Source: an uncultured SAR86 cluster bacterium (lineage in GTDB: Bacteria > Pseudomonadota > Gammaproteobacteria > Magnimaribacterales > D2472). From it: a stretch of 64,000 nt of DNA. Under the pieces are notes generated by a model that did no database searches, was not told where the DNA came from, and worked only from the letters and a program-made list of their open reading frames with translations. Location of the stretch: contig CACECK010000004.1 in the NCBI GenBank assembly GCA_902557965.1, positions 62,001-126,000 on the forward strand, in the 5' to 3' direction. The translations under genes were made by a program, and so were the position numbers. This document shows, in pieces, positions 9,054 through 18,384 of the stretch (the stretch's first letter is position 1; each line of letters starts with the position of its first letter).

Positions 9054-9335
9054 ATGGACAAGAAAACAGTAACAACTATATCTTACTTATCAAGACTCAA
9101 AATTGATGCTGAAAAAGAAGAAAAAATAACAAACGATTTAGAGAACATCATCGAATTTGTAGATAAATTGAATGATGTAGATACTTCAGACATAGAGCCT
9201 CTAACAAATCCTTTAGAAAAGACAGCAAAGACCAGAGATGATCAAGTTACAGCAAAGAATTTAAAGCAAGAGTTACTTGAAATTGCTCCCTCCACAAATG
9301 AAGATTATTTTTTAGTTCCAAGGGTTGTTGAGTGA
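9054..9335 (+). CDS. gatC: Asp-tRNA(Asn)/Glu-tRNA(Gln) amidotransferase subunit C
   Basis: GatC is the small linker subunit that wraps around GatA in the amidotransferase that converts misacylated Glu-tRNA(Gln) or Asp-tRNA(Asn). The 93-residue product fits the family (about 95). It has the conserved N-terminal helix (TTISYLSRLKIDAEKEEKI), the middle FVDKLNDVDTSDIEPLTNPL and the closing LEIAPSTNEDYFLVPRVVE, which matches the usual C-terminal VPRV motif. The stop overlaps the GTG start of gatA, giving tight coupling. It is the first gene of gatCAB. Confidence 0.96.
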   Translation: MDKKTVTTISYLSRLKIDAEKEEKITNDLENIIEFVDKLNDVDTSDIEPLTNPLEKTAKTRDDQVTAKNLKQELLEIAPSTNEDYFLVPRVVE

Positions 9336-10783
9336 CAATAAAATATAAAACAATCAAAGAAATAAAAAAAATGATATCTCAAAAAGAGATATCAAATAAA
9401 GAAATTGTGCAAGAAGTCTACAAACTGATAAATGAAAATTCACATTTAAATGCATTTGTAACTCTTAATGAAGAAAATTCTCTAAAACAAGCTGATGATT
9501 TAGACAATAATCCATCAGAAATGGCTTTGGCTGGAATCCCGATTGCTCAGAAAGATCTTTTTTGCACAAAAGGCCTAAGAACTACATGCGGATCTAAAAT
9601 TCTTGATAATTTTATTCCTCCATACTCAGCAACTGTTATTGAAAACTTAGAAAATGCAGGTTGCATATCTATTGGTAAAACAAATATGGATGAATTCGCA
9701 ATGGGTTCATCAAATGAGACAAGTTATTTTGGTAATGTTCATAATCCCTGGGGTGAAAAATTAGTGCCAGGAGGCAGTTCTGGAGGGTCTGCTTCTGCAG
9801 TTGCAGCAGGCATTGTGCCCGCAGCGTCTGGAACTGATACTGGTGGTTCTATAAGGCAGCCTGCTTCTTTATGTGGAATAACTGGGCTTAAACCAACCTA
9901 TGGGCGGGTATCAAGATGGGGAATGATAGCTTTTGCTTCAAGCCTAGACCAAGCCGGTCCTATGGCAAGAACGGTAGAAGATTGCGCATTGCTTCTAAAT
10001 GAGATGTGTTCTCATGACATAAAAGACACTACTTCTTTGGATGAAGATATACCTAATTTTGAAAATGATTTAAATCAATCGTTAAAAGGCAAGAAGATTG
10101 GGGTTGTAAAAGATCTTGATTTATCAAGCTTAGATAATGATGTCGTAAGTGTATATGAAGACTCTCTAAACGAATTCGTTTCTCTTGGAGCCGAATTGAA
10201 AGATATTTCTTTGCCTAACCTCGCCTTGTCTGTTCCAACTTATTATGTTGTTGCACCAGCAGAATGTTCCTCAAATTTATCTAGATTTGATGGAGTAAAA
10301 TTTGGAAGAAGATCAGAAAATCCAAAAGATCTAGAAGAGTTATATGTTCAGACAAGATCAGAAGGTTTTGGCGATGAAGTAAAAAGAAGAATCTTAATAG
10401 GATCTTATGTTCTTTCTGCAGGATATTACGATGCTTATTATAAAAAAGCTCAACAAGTAAGAAGGCTTATAAAAAAAGATTTTGATGAGGCATTTTTTAA
10501 TGTTGACGTAATTATGACGCCTACAACAAGAGGTCCTGCATTTGAAATGGGTTCAAAAGGAAGTGATCCAATTCAAATGTATCTTGAAGATTTATTTACT
10601 ATTTCTGCAAATCTTGCTGGATTGCCAGCAATGTCTCTTCCTAACGGAAACATTGATAAAAAGCCTATTGGTCTGCAAATAATTGGAAACTTTCTTGATG
10701 AAAGCACAATACTAAATTTTGGCCACATGTATCAAACCAAAACAAACTGGCACATGCTCACTCCTGATGGAGTAAAAGAATGA
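9332..10783 (+). CDS. gatA: Asp-tRNA(Asn)/Glu-tRNA(Gln) amidotransferase subunit A
   Basis: GatA is the amidase subunit that releases ammonia from glutamine or asparagine for tRNA-dependent amidation. The 483-residue protein carries the Ser-cisSer-Lys amidase signature: catalytic Lys in GIPIAQKDLF (about residue 75), Gly-Ser-rich GGSSGGSASAVAAG near 150 and TDTGGSIRQPAS near 172. The start is GTG at 9332 inside the gatC stop (GTGA). gatB begins inside its own stop region with a four-base overlap, so all three subunits are translationally coupled. Confidence 0.98.
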   Translation: MTIKYKTIKEIKKMISQKEISNKEIVQEVYKLINENSHLNAFVTLNEENSLKQADDLDNNPSEMALAGIPIAQKDLFCTKGLRTTCGSKILDNFIPPYSATVIENLENAGCISIGKTNMDEFAMGSSNETSYFGNVHNPWGEKLVPGGSSGGSASAVAAGIVPAASGTDTGGSIRQPASLCGITGLKPTYGRVSRWGMIAFASSLDQAGPMARTVEDCALLLNEMCSHDIKDTTSLDEDIPNFENDLNQSLKGKKIGVVKDLDLSSLDNDVVSVYEDSLNEFVSLGAELKDISLPNLALSVPTYYVVAPAECSSNLSRFDGVKFGRRSENPKDLEELYVQTRSEGFGDEVKRRILIGSYVLSAGYYDAYYKKAQQVRRLIKKDFDEAFFNVDVIMTPTTRGPAFEMGSKGSDPIQMYLEDLFTISANLAGLPAMSLPNGNIDKKPIGLQIIGNFLDESTILNFGHMYQTKTNWHMLTPDGVKE

Positions 10784-12213
10784 GCTGGGAAACAGTAATT
10801 GGTTTAGAGATACATGCTCAACTTTCGACTAAATCTAAGTTATTCTCAGGTGGCTCCACAGAATTTGGAGCTGAATCAAATACGCATGTTGATCTAATTG
10901 ATATGGGATTACCTGGAGTTCTTCCTGTTGCAAATAGGGAAGCATTTTACAAAGCTATAAGATTTGGTCTTGCTACTGGCGCAGAAATCAATCAAGTCTC
11001 TTCTTTCGATAGAAAAAACTACTTCTATCCCGATCTACCCAAGGGTTATCAAATTACTCAAATGACTAAACCTATAGTTGAAAAAGGGTTTATAAAGGTT
11101 GTAACGGATGAGGGTGAAAAAGAAATAAATATCACAAGAGCCCATCTTGAGGAGGATGCTGGTAAATCTATTCATGACCTTTTTGAAGGAGAAACAGGGG
11201 TTGATCTTAATAGAGCTGGGACCCCCCTTCTTGAAATAGTATCCGAGCCTGAAATTTCGAATGCAAAAGAGGCTGTTGCCTACTTTAAAGCTATAAGACA
11301 GCTGGTAACTTTTTTAGATATATGTGATGGTAATATGGCACAAGGATCTATGAGATGTGATGTAAATATTTCTGTTAAAAAAAGTGACGATAAAGAATTA
11401 GGGACTAGAGCTGAACTTAAAAATATCAATTCTTTTAAATTTATTGAAAAAGCTATTAATTATGAAATAGATCGTCAAGTTAGATTAATTGAAAGTGGTG
11501 GAACTGTTGTTCAAGAAACAAGACTATATGACAGTGACAAAAATGAAACAAGATCGATGAGATCTAAAGAAGAAGCTAATGATTACAGATATTTTCCCTG
11601 TCCAGATCTTTTACCGGTAGTAATTTCAGATAAGGAGTTGCAAAATATTAAAGACAATCTTCCTGAACTTCCAGAAGAAAAAGAAAATAGATATATCTCA
11701 GAAATTGGGCTGGAGGAATCAGAGGCAAAAATAATATCTTCTTCTAAAGCAATGGCTAACATGTTTGAAGAAGCTTCAAGTAAAACAGACGACCTAAAGC
11801 TTGTTGCTAAATGGCTAGTTGGTGATGTCAGTGCTTTATTAAATAAAGATAACATTGAAATTGATGAATCAAATCTGTCTCCAGAAAATTTTGGAAAATT
11901 AATTAAAAGAATCTCAGACAACACTATATCAGGGAAAATTGCTAAATCGGTACTTGAAGAAATTTGGGAAAGTGGTTCTGATGTTGATGAAATAATTGAA
12001 TCTAAGGGTCTTGTTCAAATTCAAGATGAATCATTACTCGAGGAAATAGCTAAAAAGGTTATTGATTCGAATCCAGGTCAGGTTGCTGCATACAAAGGTG
12101 GAAAAGATAAGTTATTTGGTTTCTTTGTAGGACAAGTAATGAAAGAGACTCAAGGTAAAGCCAATCCTAAGAGTGTTAACGAGATCCTTAAAAAAATTCT
12201 AACTAGACAATAA
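10780..12213 (+). CDS. gatB: Asp-tRNA(Asn)/Glu-tRNA(Gln) amidotransferase subunit B
   Basis: GatB binds the tRNA acceptor and performs the kinase and transamidation steps. The 477-residue product has the family opening WETVIGLEIHAQLSTKSKLFSG and the metal/kinase region around FDRKNYFYPDLPKGYQITQ. It also has MAQGSMRCDVNISV near residue 190 and the C-terminal YqeY-like tail domain (ESKGLVQIQDESLLEEIAKK through GQVMKETQGKANPKSVNEIL). It overlaps gatA by four bases and the convergent MaoC gene by 11 bases. With a tRNA-Gln at 20882 the system is consistent with indirect Gln-tRNA formation, but the presence of GlnRS elsewhere cannot be judged. Confidence 0.98.
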   Translation: MSWETVIGLEIHAQLSTKSKLFSGGSTEFGAESNTHVDLIDMGLPGVLPVANREAFYKAIRFGLATGAEINQVSSFDRKNYFYPDLPKGYQITQMTKPIVEKGFIKVVTDEGEKEINITRAHLEEDAGKSIHDLFEGETGVDLNRAGTPLLEIVSEPEISNAKEAVAYFKAIRQLVTFLDICDGNMAQGSMRCDVNISVKKSDDKELGTRAELKNINSFKFIEKAINYEIDRQVRLIESGGTVVQETRLYDSDKNETRSMRSKEEANDYRYFPCPDLLPVVISDKELQNIKDNLPELPEEKENRYISEIGLEESEAKIISSSKAMANMFEEASSKTDDLKLVAKWLVGDVSALLNKDNIEIDESNLSPENFGKLIKRISDNTISGKIAKSVLEEIWESGSDVDEIIESKGLVQIQDESLLEEIAKKVIDSNPGQVAAYKGGKDKLFGFFVGQVMKETQGKANPKSVNEILKKILTRQ

Positions 12214-12664
12214 ACATACTAAGAGTCTCAGCAACAAATGCTGGCTTCTCAACACCTTTTATTTCCATTGTTACCTCAGTCTTTGCAAGATATTGTCCAG
12301 GATTCTTTTCAGTTATATCAATACACTTCATATGAATCCTAACATCTGAATTAACTGGCACAGGACTTAGAAATCTTACTTTATCTAATCCATAATTTAG
12401 CCCCATTTTGGTTCCTTCTAAAACCATTCCTATTTCTTGTTCAAAAGGTATTCCAGCTACAAGAGATAGTGAAAGAAATCCATGTGCAATAGTAGACCCA
12501 AATACAGGAGTTGCTTGCTCAGGATCAACGTGAATGAATTGATGATCCATCGTTGCATCAGCAAACTTATCAATTCTTTCTTGATCAATGGTCACCCAGT
12601 CTGATACGCCTATTTCAGTTCCAAGCACTGAATCAATTTCTGATGGTTTAACAATCTTTAACAT
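12203..12664 (-). CDS. MaoC-like (R)-specific enoyl-CoA hydratase
   Basis: The 153-residue hot-dog-fold protein belongs to the MaoC family of hydratases that add water to 2-enoyl-CoA. The catalytic signature is visible: DQERIDKFADATMDHQFIHVDP at about residues 27-48 (the Asp/His pair in DHQFIHVDPE) followed by GSTIAHGFLSLSL. Length and motifs match NodN/MaoC-like single-domain hydratases. It starts one base after the acyl-CoA ligase stop and is probably co-transcribed with it, so the two may act in one fatty or carboxylic acid oxidation route. The exact substrate cannot be read from sequence. The 3' end overlaps gatB by 11 bases. Confidence 0.88.
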   Translation of the reverse strand: MLKIVKPSEIDSVLGTEIGVSDWVTIDQERIDKFADATMDHQFIHVDPEQATPVFGSTIAHGFLSLSLVAGIPFEQEIGMVLEGTKMGLNYGLDKVRFLSPVPVNSDVRIHMKCIDITEKNPGQYLAKTEVTMEIKGVEKPAFVAETLSMFIV

Positions 12665-12665
12665 A

Positions 12666-14282
12666 TTATTTCTCCATATAATGGTTACTGTATTCCTCTC
12701 TTAGTTCAAATTTTTGAAGTTTTCCTGTTGCTCCATGAGGTAATTCTTTTAAAAAAATAATTTCATCCGGTAGCCACCATTTAGCAACTTTATCGCTTAA
12801 AAATTCGATAATGCTATCCTTTTCAATGGGATCTCCAGAATTAGTTACTATAAAGAGCATTGGTCGTTCATCCCATTTGGGATGAGGTATGCCAACAACG
12901 CATGCTTCGGCGACTTCTGGATGTCCAAAAGCAGCATTTTCTAAATCAATTGAACTAATCCATTCTCCTCCCGATTTAATGACATCCTTTGCTCTATCCT
13001 TAATAGTCATATATCCATCTTGATCTAATACAGATATATCTCCAGTATCAAACCACCCTTCTGCATCAACAGCATCTTTATCAGCTTTAAAATATTTTTG
13101 TAGAATCCACGGACCTCTAACCATTAAATGACCTTGTGATTCTCCATCTTTGGGTAGTTCATTACCTGCATCATCTACAACTTTTAATTCAACGCCATAT
13201 ATAGGCCTTCCTTGTTTAAGTTGGATGGCATACTTTTCTTCTTTAGACATATTGTCCATTTCGGGTATTGGAATATTGGTAGTACCCAATGGACTCATTT
13301 CTGTCATTCCCCATGCATGAATTACATTAACATCATGAACTTCATCAAATTCTTGAAGTGTTGCAAGTGACAATGCCGAACCACCAATAATTGTGTTTTT
13401 TACAGATGAAAGAATTTTATTGTTTTCTCTACAATAAGCTAATAAACCCATCCATATTGTTGGAACACCAAATGCTAAAGAAACATCCTCTTTATCAATT
13501 AATTCATATAGTGGTTCTCCTTCCATCTGCATGCCAGGCATGATTAGTTTTAGTCCATTCATTGGGCCAAAATATGGAATACCCCAGGCAAGGACATGGA
13601 ATAAAGGAACTACCATTAGAATTGAATCATCTGGCTGAATGGTCATTGCTGTTAAAGCTGCCTGAGCATGAAGAACATTAGATTTATGGCTATATAAAAC
13701 TCCTTTAGGATTTCCTGTTGTTCCTGATGTATAGCATAGTGCACATGCTGCATCATCTGCCAATACTGGCCAATTATAATTTTCGTCACCATCTTTGATA
13801 TATTCCTCATAGGACATCGCATTCTTTAATGAGGTTTCTGGCATCTCTTTTTCTTCACATAAAACAATGTATTTTTCTACTGTTGTTAATTTATCTTTAA
13901 GTCCCTCCAATATAGGTACAAACGGAAGTTCGACAAAAATGATTTTATCTTCAGCATGATTGATAATATATACAGCTTGTTCAGGATGTAACCTAAAATT
14001 AAGTGTATGAGTTACCGCCCCCATTCCAGAAATACCATAGTACATTTCAAGATGCCTGAAAGTATTAAGAGCTAGTGTTGCAACTACATCTCCATGTTTT
14101 ACACCATCTTTTTCTAGAGCTGATGCTAGTTTTCGTGATCTTATACAAACTTCTTCGTAATTTGTTCTATGTACTTCTCCAGAAACTAGTCTGCTAATTA
14201 CTTCTGTCTTTGGATGAATTTCTTTTGCGTGTTCAATAATACCTGCTACATTAGGTGTCCACTTTTGCATATCTCCAATCAT
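12666..14282 (-). CDS. Acyl-CoA ligase (AMP-forming), AlkK/DmdB-like
   Basis: This 538-residue member of the adenylate-forming superfamily activates a carboxylic acid with ATP and CoA. Motifs present: [19 protein letters not shown] (P-loop), [33 protein letters not shown] and [13 protein letters not shown], with the closing lysine in [15 protein letters not shown]. The early block around [20 protein letters not shown] resembles the AlkK medium-chain ligases and the related methylmercaptopropionate ligase DmdB. Substrate remains open between these. A longer reading frame extends to 14399, but ATG 14282 has GGAG eight bases upstream, aligns with family starts and avoids overlap with the divergent nitroreductase. 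Confidence 0.88.
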   Translation of the reverse strand: MIGDMQKWTPNVAGIIEHAKEIHPKTEVISRLVSGEVHRTNYEEVCIRSRKLASALEKDGVKHGDVVATLALNTFRHLEMYYGISGMGAVTHTLNFRLHPEQAVYIINHAEDKIIFVELPFVPILEGLKDKLTTVEKYIVLCEEKEMPETSLKNAMSYEEYIKDGDENYNWPVLADDAACALCYTSGTTGNPKGVLYSHKSNVLHAQAALTAMTIQPDDSILMVVPLFHVLAWGIPYFGPMNGLKLIMPGMQMEGEPLYELIDKEDVSLAFGVPTIWMGLLAYCRENNKILSSVKNTIIGGSALSLATLQEFDEVHDVNVIHAWGMTEMSPLGTTNIPIPEMDNMSKEEKYAIQLKQGRPIYGVELKVVDDAGNELPKDGESQGHLMVRGPWILQKYFKADKDAVDAEGWFDTGDISVLDQDGYMTIKDRAKDVIKSGGEWISSIDLENAAFGHPEVAEACVVGIPHPKWDERPMLFIVTNSGDPIEKDSIIEFLSDKVAKWWLPDEIIFLKELPHGATGKLQKFELREEYSNHYMEK

Positions 14283-14349
14283 TTGAATTGCTCCGTTATC
14301 TTGTTTGATATAAATTATATAAGAAGCAACATTATTTGATAACAAAATT

Positions 14350-15015
14350 ATGAATATAAAAGAAGGTATTGAGAAAAGATTTTCTGTAAGAGCATTCACA
14401 GATGAAGTTCCAAGTATGGAAATAATTATAGAAATTCTTAAAACTGCTAATTCTGCTCCATCAGGAGGTAATATTCAGCCATGGAAGGTTTATGTATTAA
14501 ATGAAAAATCTAAAAGTAAGTTAGCAGAAAAAACTCTTCATAACTTTGATACGGGTGTTCAAGAAGAAATTGAATATGATATTTATCCAAAACCTTTAGC
14601 AGATGAATATAAAAAAAGAAGGTATGAGTGCGGTGCAGATATGTACAATGCACTATCTATCGAAAAGGATGATCTTGATTCGAGGTTCAAGCAAATTAGA
14701 GAAAACTACAATTTTTTTGGAGCTCCATTGGGAATGATTATTACTATTGATAGATCATTTGGTAATAATGGTTGGGGGCATGTAGGAATGTTTTTAGAGA
14801 ATCTGTGGCTGAGTGCCATTCATCACGGTCTAGGATTATGTTTACAAGAATCCTGGTCCATCTATCCAAAAACTGTAAAAGAAGCAATAAAACATCCTGA
14901 TAATGAAATAGTTTGGTGTGGTGTTGCAATTGGTTATGAAGATAAAAATGATCCAATTAATAATTACAGAACAAAAAGGGAAGAAATCGATTCTTTTGTA
15001 AAATTTATTAAATAA
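14350..15015 (+). CDS. Nitroreductase family FMN oxidoreductase
   Basis: The 221-residue product is a flavin-dependent nitroreductase-fold enzyme. The N-terminal GIEKRFSVRAFTD with the arginine pair that binds FMN phosphate, the NSAPSGGNIQPWKVYVL loop and the C-terminal VWCGVAIGYEDKNDPINNYRTKRE are all family hallmarks. Length is typical (about 220). It is divergent from the acyl-CoA ligase across 67 bases and followed seven bases later by selO. Physiological substrate is unknown; members reduce nitroaromatics, quinones or enals. The ATG at 14350 has no strong ribosome binding site. Confidence 0.93.
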   Translation: MNIKEGIEKRFSVRAFTDEVPSMEIIIEILKTANSAPSGGNIQPWKVYVLNEKSKSKLAEKTLHNFDTGVQEEIEYDIYPKPLADEYKKRRYECGADMYNALSIEKDDLDSRFKQIRENYNFFGAPLGMIITIDRSFGNNGWGHVGMFLENLWLSAIHHGLGLCLQESWSIYPKTVKEAIKHPDNEIVWCGVAIGYEDKNDPINNYRTKREEIDSFVKFIK

Positions 15016-15022
15016 ATCCCAA

Positions 15023-16474
15023 GTGACAATATCTAATGCAATAAAATTTAAAAATTCTTATGCAAAAGAATTAAGTGAGATATGTGAAAGATGCACTCCT
15101 CATGGTTTTAACAAATCTGAAATAGTATTAAAAAACTTTATTCTTGCTAAAGAGCTTGGACTCAGTAAAAAATTTGTTGAGTCAAATGAATGTTTGGAAA
15201 TATTCTCAGGAGTATCGTTACCTGATAGTTCTCAACCAATAGCACAAGGTTATTGTGGGCATCAATTTGGACATTTTAATCCTCAATTAGGTGATGGAAG
15301 AGCAGTTCTTTTAGGTGAAATCAATAATAAGGATATTCAATTAAAAGGCATAGGACAAACTCCTTTTTCAAGAAGAGGAGATGGCAAATCTTCTCTAGGG
15401 CCTGTATTAAGGGAATATATTGTAAGTGAATTTATGCATTCTATAAAAATACCTACAACAAGAGCCCTTTTTGCTCTTAAAACCAACGAAACAGTTATGC
15501 GAGAAACTGAACAATTTGGTGGAGTTTTAACTAGAGTTGCTAAAAGTCATATAAGAATTGGAACATTTGAATATGCAAGAAGTAAAAGCAATAAAACTCT
15601 CAAATCATTAGCAGATTATTCTATAAATAGGCATTATCCAGAATTAAATCAAACAGATAACAAATATTTGAGTTTTTTTGCGGCTGTATGTGATAAGCAA
15701 GCTTTGTTAATTTCTAAATGGATGAGTGTAGGCTTTATTCATGGAGTCATGAATACAGACAATATGACGATTTCTGGTGAAACAATAGATTATGGTCCAT
15801 GCGCTTTCATGAATATCTACGATCCAAAAACTGTTTTTAGCTCTATTGATCATAATGGGAGATATTCATATAAAAACCAACCTGCGATTCTTGTATGGAA
15901 TCTTGCTAAATTTGCTGAAACTCTTATTCCTCTTGTTAATGAAGAATCAGAAAAATCTGTAAAGCAACTTAATGAAGTTTTACAATTAGTAATGCCTTCA
16001 TATGAAGAGTATTTTTATAAAGAATTCTTTAAAAAATTAGGATTAGAGGAAAAAAATAATAAAAATATTAGAATAGTAAAAGAGTATTTGGCAATATTAG
16101 AATCTAATTCGATAGACCTAACATCATCATTTAGAGACCTTTCAAAGATTCTTGTAAATGATAAAAAAATTAAAGAGTCAGTATTTTCAAATATACCTAA
16201 TTTTGTTGCATGGTATAGGTGTTGGGAGCAAGAATTAAATAAAAATCAAAACCTAATTACTGCAAAAAAAATGAATAATATCAATCCATGCTATATTCCT
16301 AGAAATCATATCGTCGAAGAAGTACTGATGTCTGCTATGAATAATGATTTATCAGAACTTAATAAGTTTATAAAGATTTTAGAAAATCCATTCAAGGAGA
16401 TCTCTGAATATGAAGAATATGCATCTCCACCACTAAATTCAGATAGTAATTATGTCACTTATTGTGGAACTTAA
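15023..16474 (+). CDS. selO: Protein adenylyltransferase SelO (YdiU family)
   Basis: SelO is a pseudokinase-fold enzyme that transfers AMP from ATP to protein hydroxyls, linked to redox stress. The 483-residue length fits E. coli YdiU (478). Typical motifs are visible: YCGHQFGHFNPQLGDGRAVLLGE near residues 75-95, GIGQTPFSRRGDGKSSLGPVLREYI near 113 and HGVMNTDNMTISGETIDYGP near 242. The last three residues are Cys-Gly-Thr, so a cysteine sits third from the C-terminus, where animal SelO carries selenocysteine. The start is GTG at 15023; no in-frame ATG lies just downstream. Its TAA stop interlocks with the stop of convergent prmC. Confidence 0.95.
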   Translation: MTISNAIKFKNSYAKELSEICERCTPHGFNKSEIVLKNFILAKELGLSKKFVESNECLEIFSGVSLPDSSQPIAQGYCGHQFGHFNPQLGDGRAVLLGEINNKDIQLKGIGQTPFSRRGDGKSSLGPVLREYIVSEFMHSIKIPTTRALFALKTNETVMRETEQFGGVLTRVAKSHIRIGTFEYARSKSNKTLKSLADYSINRHYPELNQTDNKYLSFFAAVCDKQALLISKWMSVGFIHGVMNTDNMTISGETIDYGPCAFMNIYDPKTVFSSIDHNGRYSYKNQPAILVWNLAKFAETLIPLVNEESEKSVKQLNEVLQLVMPSYEEYFYKEFFKKLGLEEKNNKNIRIVKEYLAILESNSIDLTSSFRDLSKILVNDKKIKESVFSNIPNFVAWYRCWEQELNKNQNLITAKKMNNINPCYIPRNHIVEEVLMSAMNNDLSELNKFIKILENPFKEISEYEEYASPPLNSDSNYVTYCGT

Positions 16475-17298
16475 ATCATTCCCAATGTTGCCCTTGGATG
16501 ATTTTGAAAATCTTTTATTAGCTTAATATTTGTAAAGCCATTTTCTTCAAAAATATTTTTAACATCATTTGATTGATTAAATCCATGTTCAAAAATAATC
16601 ATCCCTTCCCTTTTTAAAATCTTCGTTGATTGTTGAGTAATCTTTTGAATGTCGCCTAGTCCATGATTAGATGCAACCAATGCTTGATATGGCTCATGTT
16701 TCAAATCATTTAGATGAGGGTCTTCTTCTGCAATATAGGGTGGATTGCTTATGATTACATCAAAAGATTTTTCATCAAAACAACATAGCCAGTCAGCTTG
16801 TATTAGATGAAAATTGGCTACATCAAGATTTTTCTTATTAATTTTTGCAACGTTTAAAGAATCAATGGCGTAATCAGATCCATAAACTTGAAATTTTGGA
16901 TTCTTTATGGCAATTGAAATGCCTATACAGCCAGAACCTGTTCCAGCATCTAAAATTTTTATTTTTCTTGGAAAATCATAATTATTTATATAATCAACCA
17001 ATAATTCCGTTTCTGGTCTTGGTATAAGCACTCTTTCATCAACATAGAATTCTTCCTCATAAAATTTAGTTGAATTAAGAATATAATCTAATGGAATACC
17101 CTCTTGTTTCTTTTTTATAAAATTTTCAATCAAAATATCTTCACTATCTGTAAAGATTTTTTCCTTATTAAGATATATATCTTTATGTTTAAGGAGTAAC
17201 TTTTCTTTAAGATAAAAAACAAGCTCTTTCTTGACACCTGAACCAGCTTCAAAAGAATTATCGATTATATTATTGTAATGAGTTAAATTTTTAGACAA
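16471..17298 (-). CDS. prmC: Release factor glutamine methyltransferase PrmC
   Basis: PrmC methylates the glutamine of the GGQ motif in release factors, improving peptide release. The 275-residue product has an N-terminal helical domain that recognises the release factor, then a class I methyltransferase domain with LDAGTGSGCIGISIA (SAM loop, about residue 115) and the catalytic NPPY in DVIISNPPYIAEEDPHL near 185. The length matches E. coli (277). It starts directly after the stop of prfA, which encodes its substrate, as in many gammaproteobacteria. Confidence 0.97.
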   Translation of the reverse strand: MSKNLTHYNNIIDNSFEAGSGVKKELVFYLKEKLLLKHKDIYLNKEKIFTDSEDILIENFIKKKQEGIPLDYILNSTKFYEEEFYVDERVLIPRPETELLVDYINNYDFPRKIKILDAGTGSGCIGISIAIKNPKFQVYGSDYAIDSLNVAKINKKNLDVANFHLIQADWLCCFDEKSFDVIISNPPYIAEEDPHLNDLKHEPYQALVASNHGLGDIQKITQQSTKILKREGMIIFEHGFNQSNDVKNIFEENGFTNIKLIKDFQNHPRATLGMI

Positions 17299-18384
17299 TT
17301 ATTCTGATTCAAGTTGTGAGAGCATAGCCAACTGATTTTCAGCTAATAATGCATCGCAAATAGTTTTAATATCGCCATCCATGATTTGGTCTAAGTTATG
17401 TTGAGTTAGCTTAATTCTGTGATCAGTCATTCTGCCTTGTGGAAAATTATATGTTCGTATTTTTTCACTTCTATCTCCAGTACCAACTAAAATTTTTCTC
17501 TCGCTCGCAATGCTCTCTTGTTGGCTATCGATCTCTTGCTGTTTTAATTTTGCAGCGAGTAATGATAAGGCCTTCTCTTTGTTTTTATGTTGGGACCTCC
17601 CATCTTGGCATTCAACCACTATGCCAGTCGGTATATGGGTTAGTCTGACTGCAGAATCTGTCTTATTAACATGCTGTCCTCCAGCCCCAGAAGCTCTAAA
17701 AGTATCCACTCTTAAATCATTTTTATCAATATTGATATCTTGGACCTCTTCTACCTCGGGTAAAATCGCTACTGTACATGTTGAGGTATGGATTCTACCT
17801 TGCGACTCTGTCTCAGGAACTCTTTGAACTCTGTGAACTCCTGATTCAAATTTAAGTACTTTGAAAACGGCTTTACCGTTAAGCTTTGCAACAACTTCTT
17901 TTAAACCACCTTGTTCTGAAGGCTTAATATCAATTACTTCAAGGCTCCAGCCCTCCCTTTCTGATAAGCGCGTGTACATTCTAAATAAATCACCAGCAAA
18001 AATACTTGCCTCATCACCTCCAGCGCCAGCTCTTATCTCAAGAAAAGCAGAGCCATCATCTGCAGAGTCTTTAGGAAGAAGCATAAGTTTTAACTCTTGC
18101 TCTAAAATTTCTGGTTTATTAATAAAATTTTTTAGATCATCTTCAGCCAATGATTTTAAATCTTCATCTCCAGAATTTAGTATCTCGTTTGCGTCGTTGA
18201 TACTCTTGATAGTCAGATTATATTCATCAAATTTTTCAACTATAGGTTTTAATTCTGAAAATTCTTTATTTAGTTGAGTGTATTTTTCGATATCTTTAAC
18301 TGTTTCAGGATCTACCAAGAGGGCCTCTATTTCATTTACTCTATTTTGAAGCTGATTAAGCTTTTTAAGCATTGAATCATGCAT
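17299..18384 (-). CDS. prfA: Peptide chain release factor 1
   Basis: RF1 ends translation at UAA and UAG. The 361-residue protein has the acidic N-terminal coiled-coil domain, the block GAGGDEASIFAGDLFRMY, the anticodon-recognition PET motif in HRVQRVPETESQGRIHTS and the catalytic GGQ in RASGAGGQHVNKTDSAV. It ends with the domain containing GDRSEKIRTYNFPQGRMTDHR. The start is placed at ATG 18384 because MHDSMLKKL aligns with the E. coli start MKPSIVAKL; a TTG at 18390 and an ATG at 18372 are alternatives. It overlaps the 3' end of hemA by eight bases and is followed immediately by prmC. Confidence 0.97.
   Translation of the reverse strand: MHDSMLKKLNQLQNRVNEIEALLVDPETVKDIEKYTQLNKEFSELKPIVEKFDEYNLTIKSINDANEILNSGDEDLKSLAEDDLKNFINKPEILEQELKLMLLPKDSADDGSAFLEIRAGAGGDEASIFAGDLFRMYTRLSEREGWSLEVIDIKPSEQGGLKEVVAKLNGKAVFKVLKFESGVHRVQRVPETESQGRIHTSTCTVAILPEVEEVQDINIDKNDLRVDTFRASGAGGQHVNKTDSAVRLTHIPTGIVVECQDGRSQHKNKEKALSLLAAKLKQQEIDSQQESIASERKILVGTGDRSEKIRTYNFPQGRMTDHRIKLTQHNLDQIMDGDIKTICDALLAENQLAMLSQLESE

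Noticed and set aside
14283-14399. N-terminal extension of the acyl-CoA ligase
   Set aside because: Would overlap the divergent nitroreductase, has a membrane-like sequence not seen in the family, and ATG 14282 has a proper ribosome binding site.
17299-18384. RF1 codon-recognition motif PET instead of E. coli PAT as evidence of altered stop decoding
   Set aside because: PET at this position is common in bacterial RF1, and UAA/UAG/UGA stops are all used normally here.
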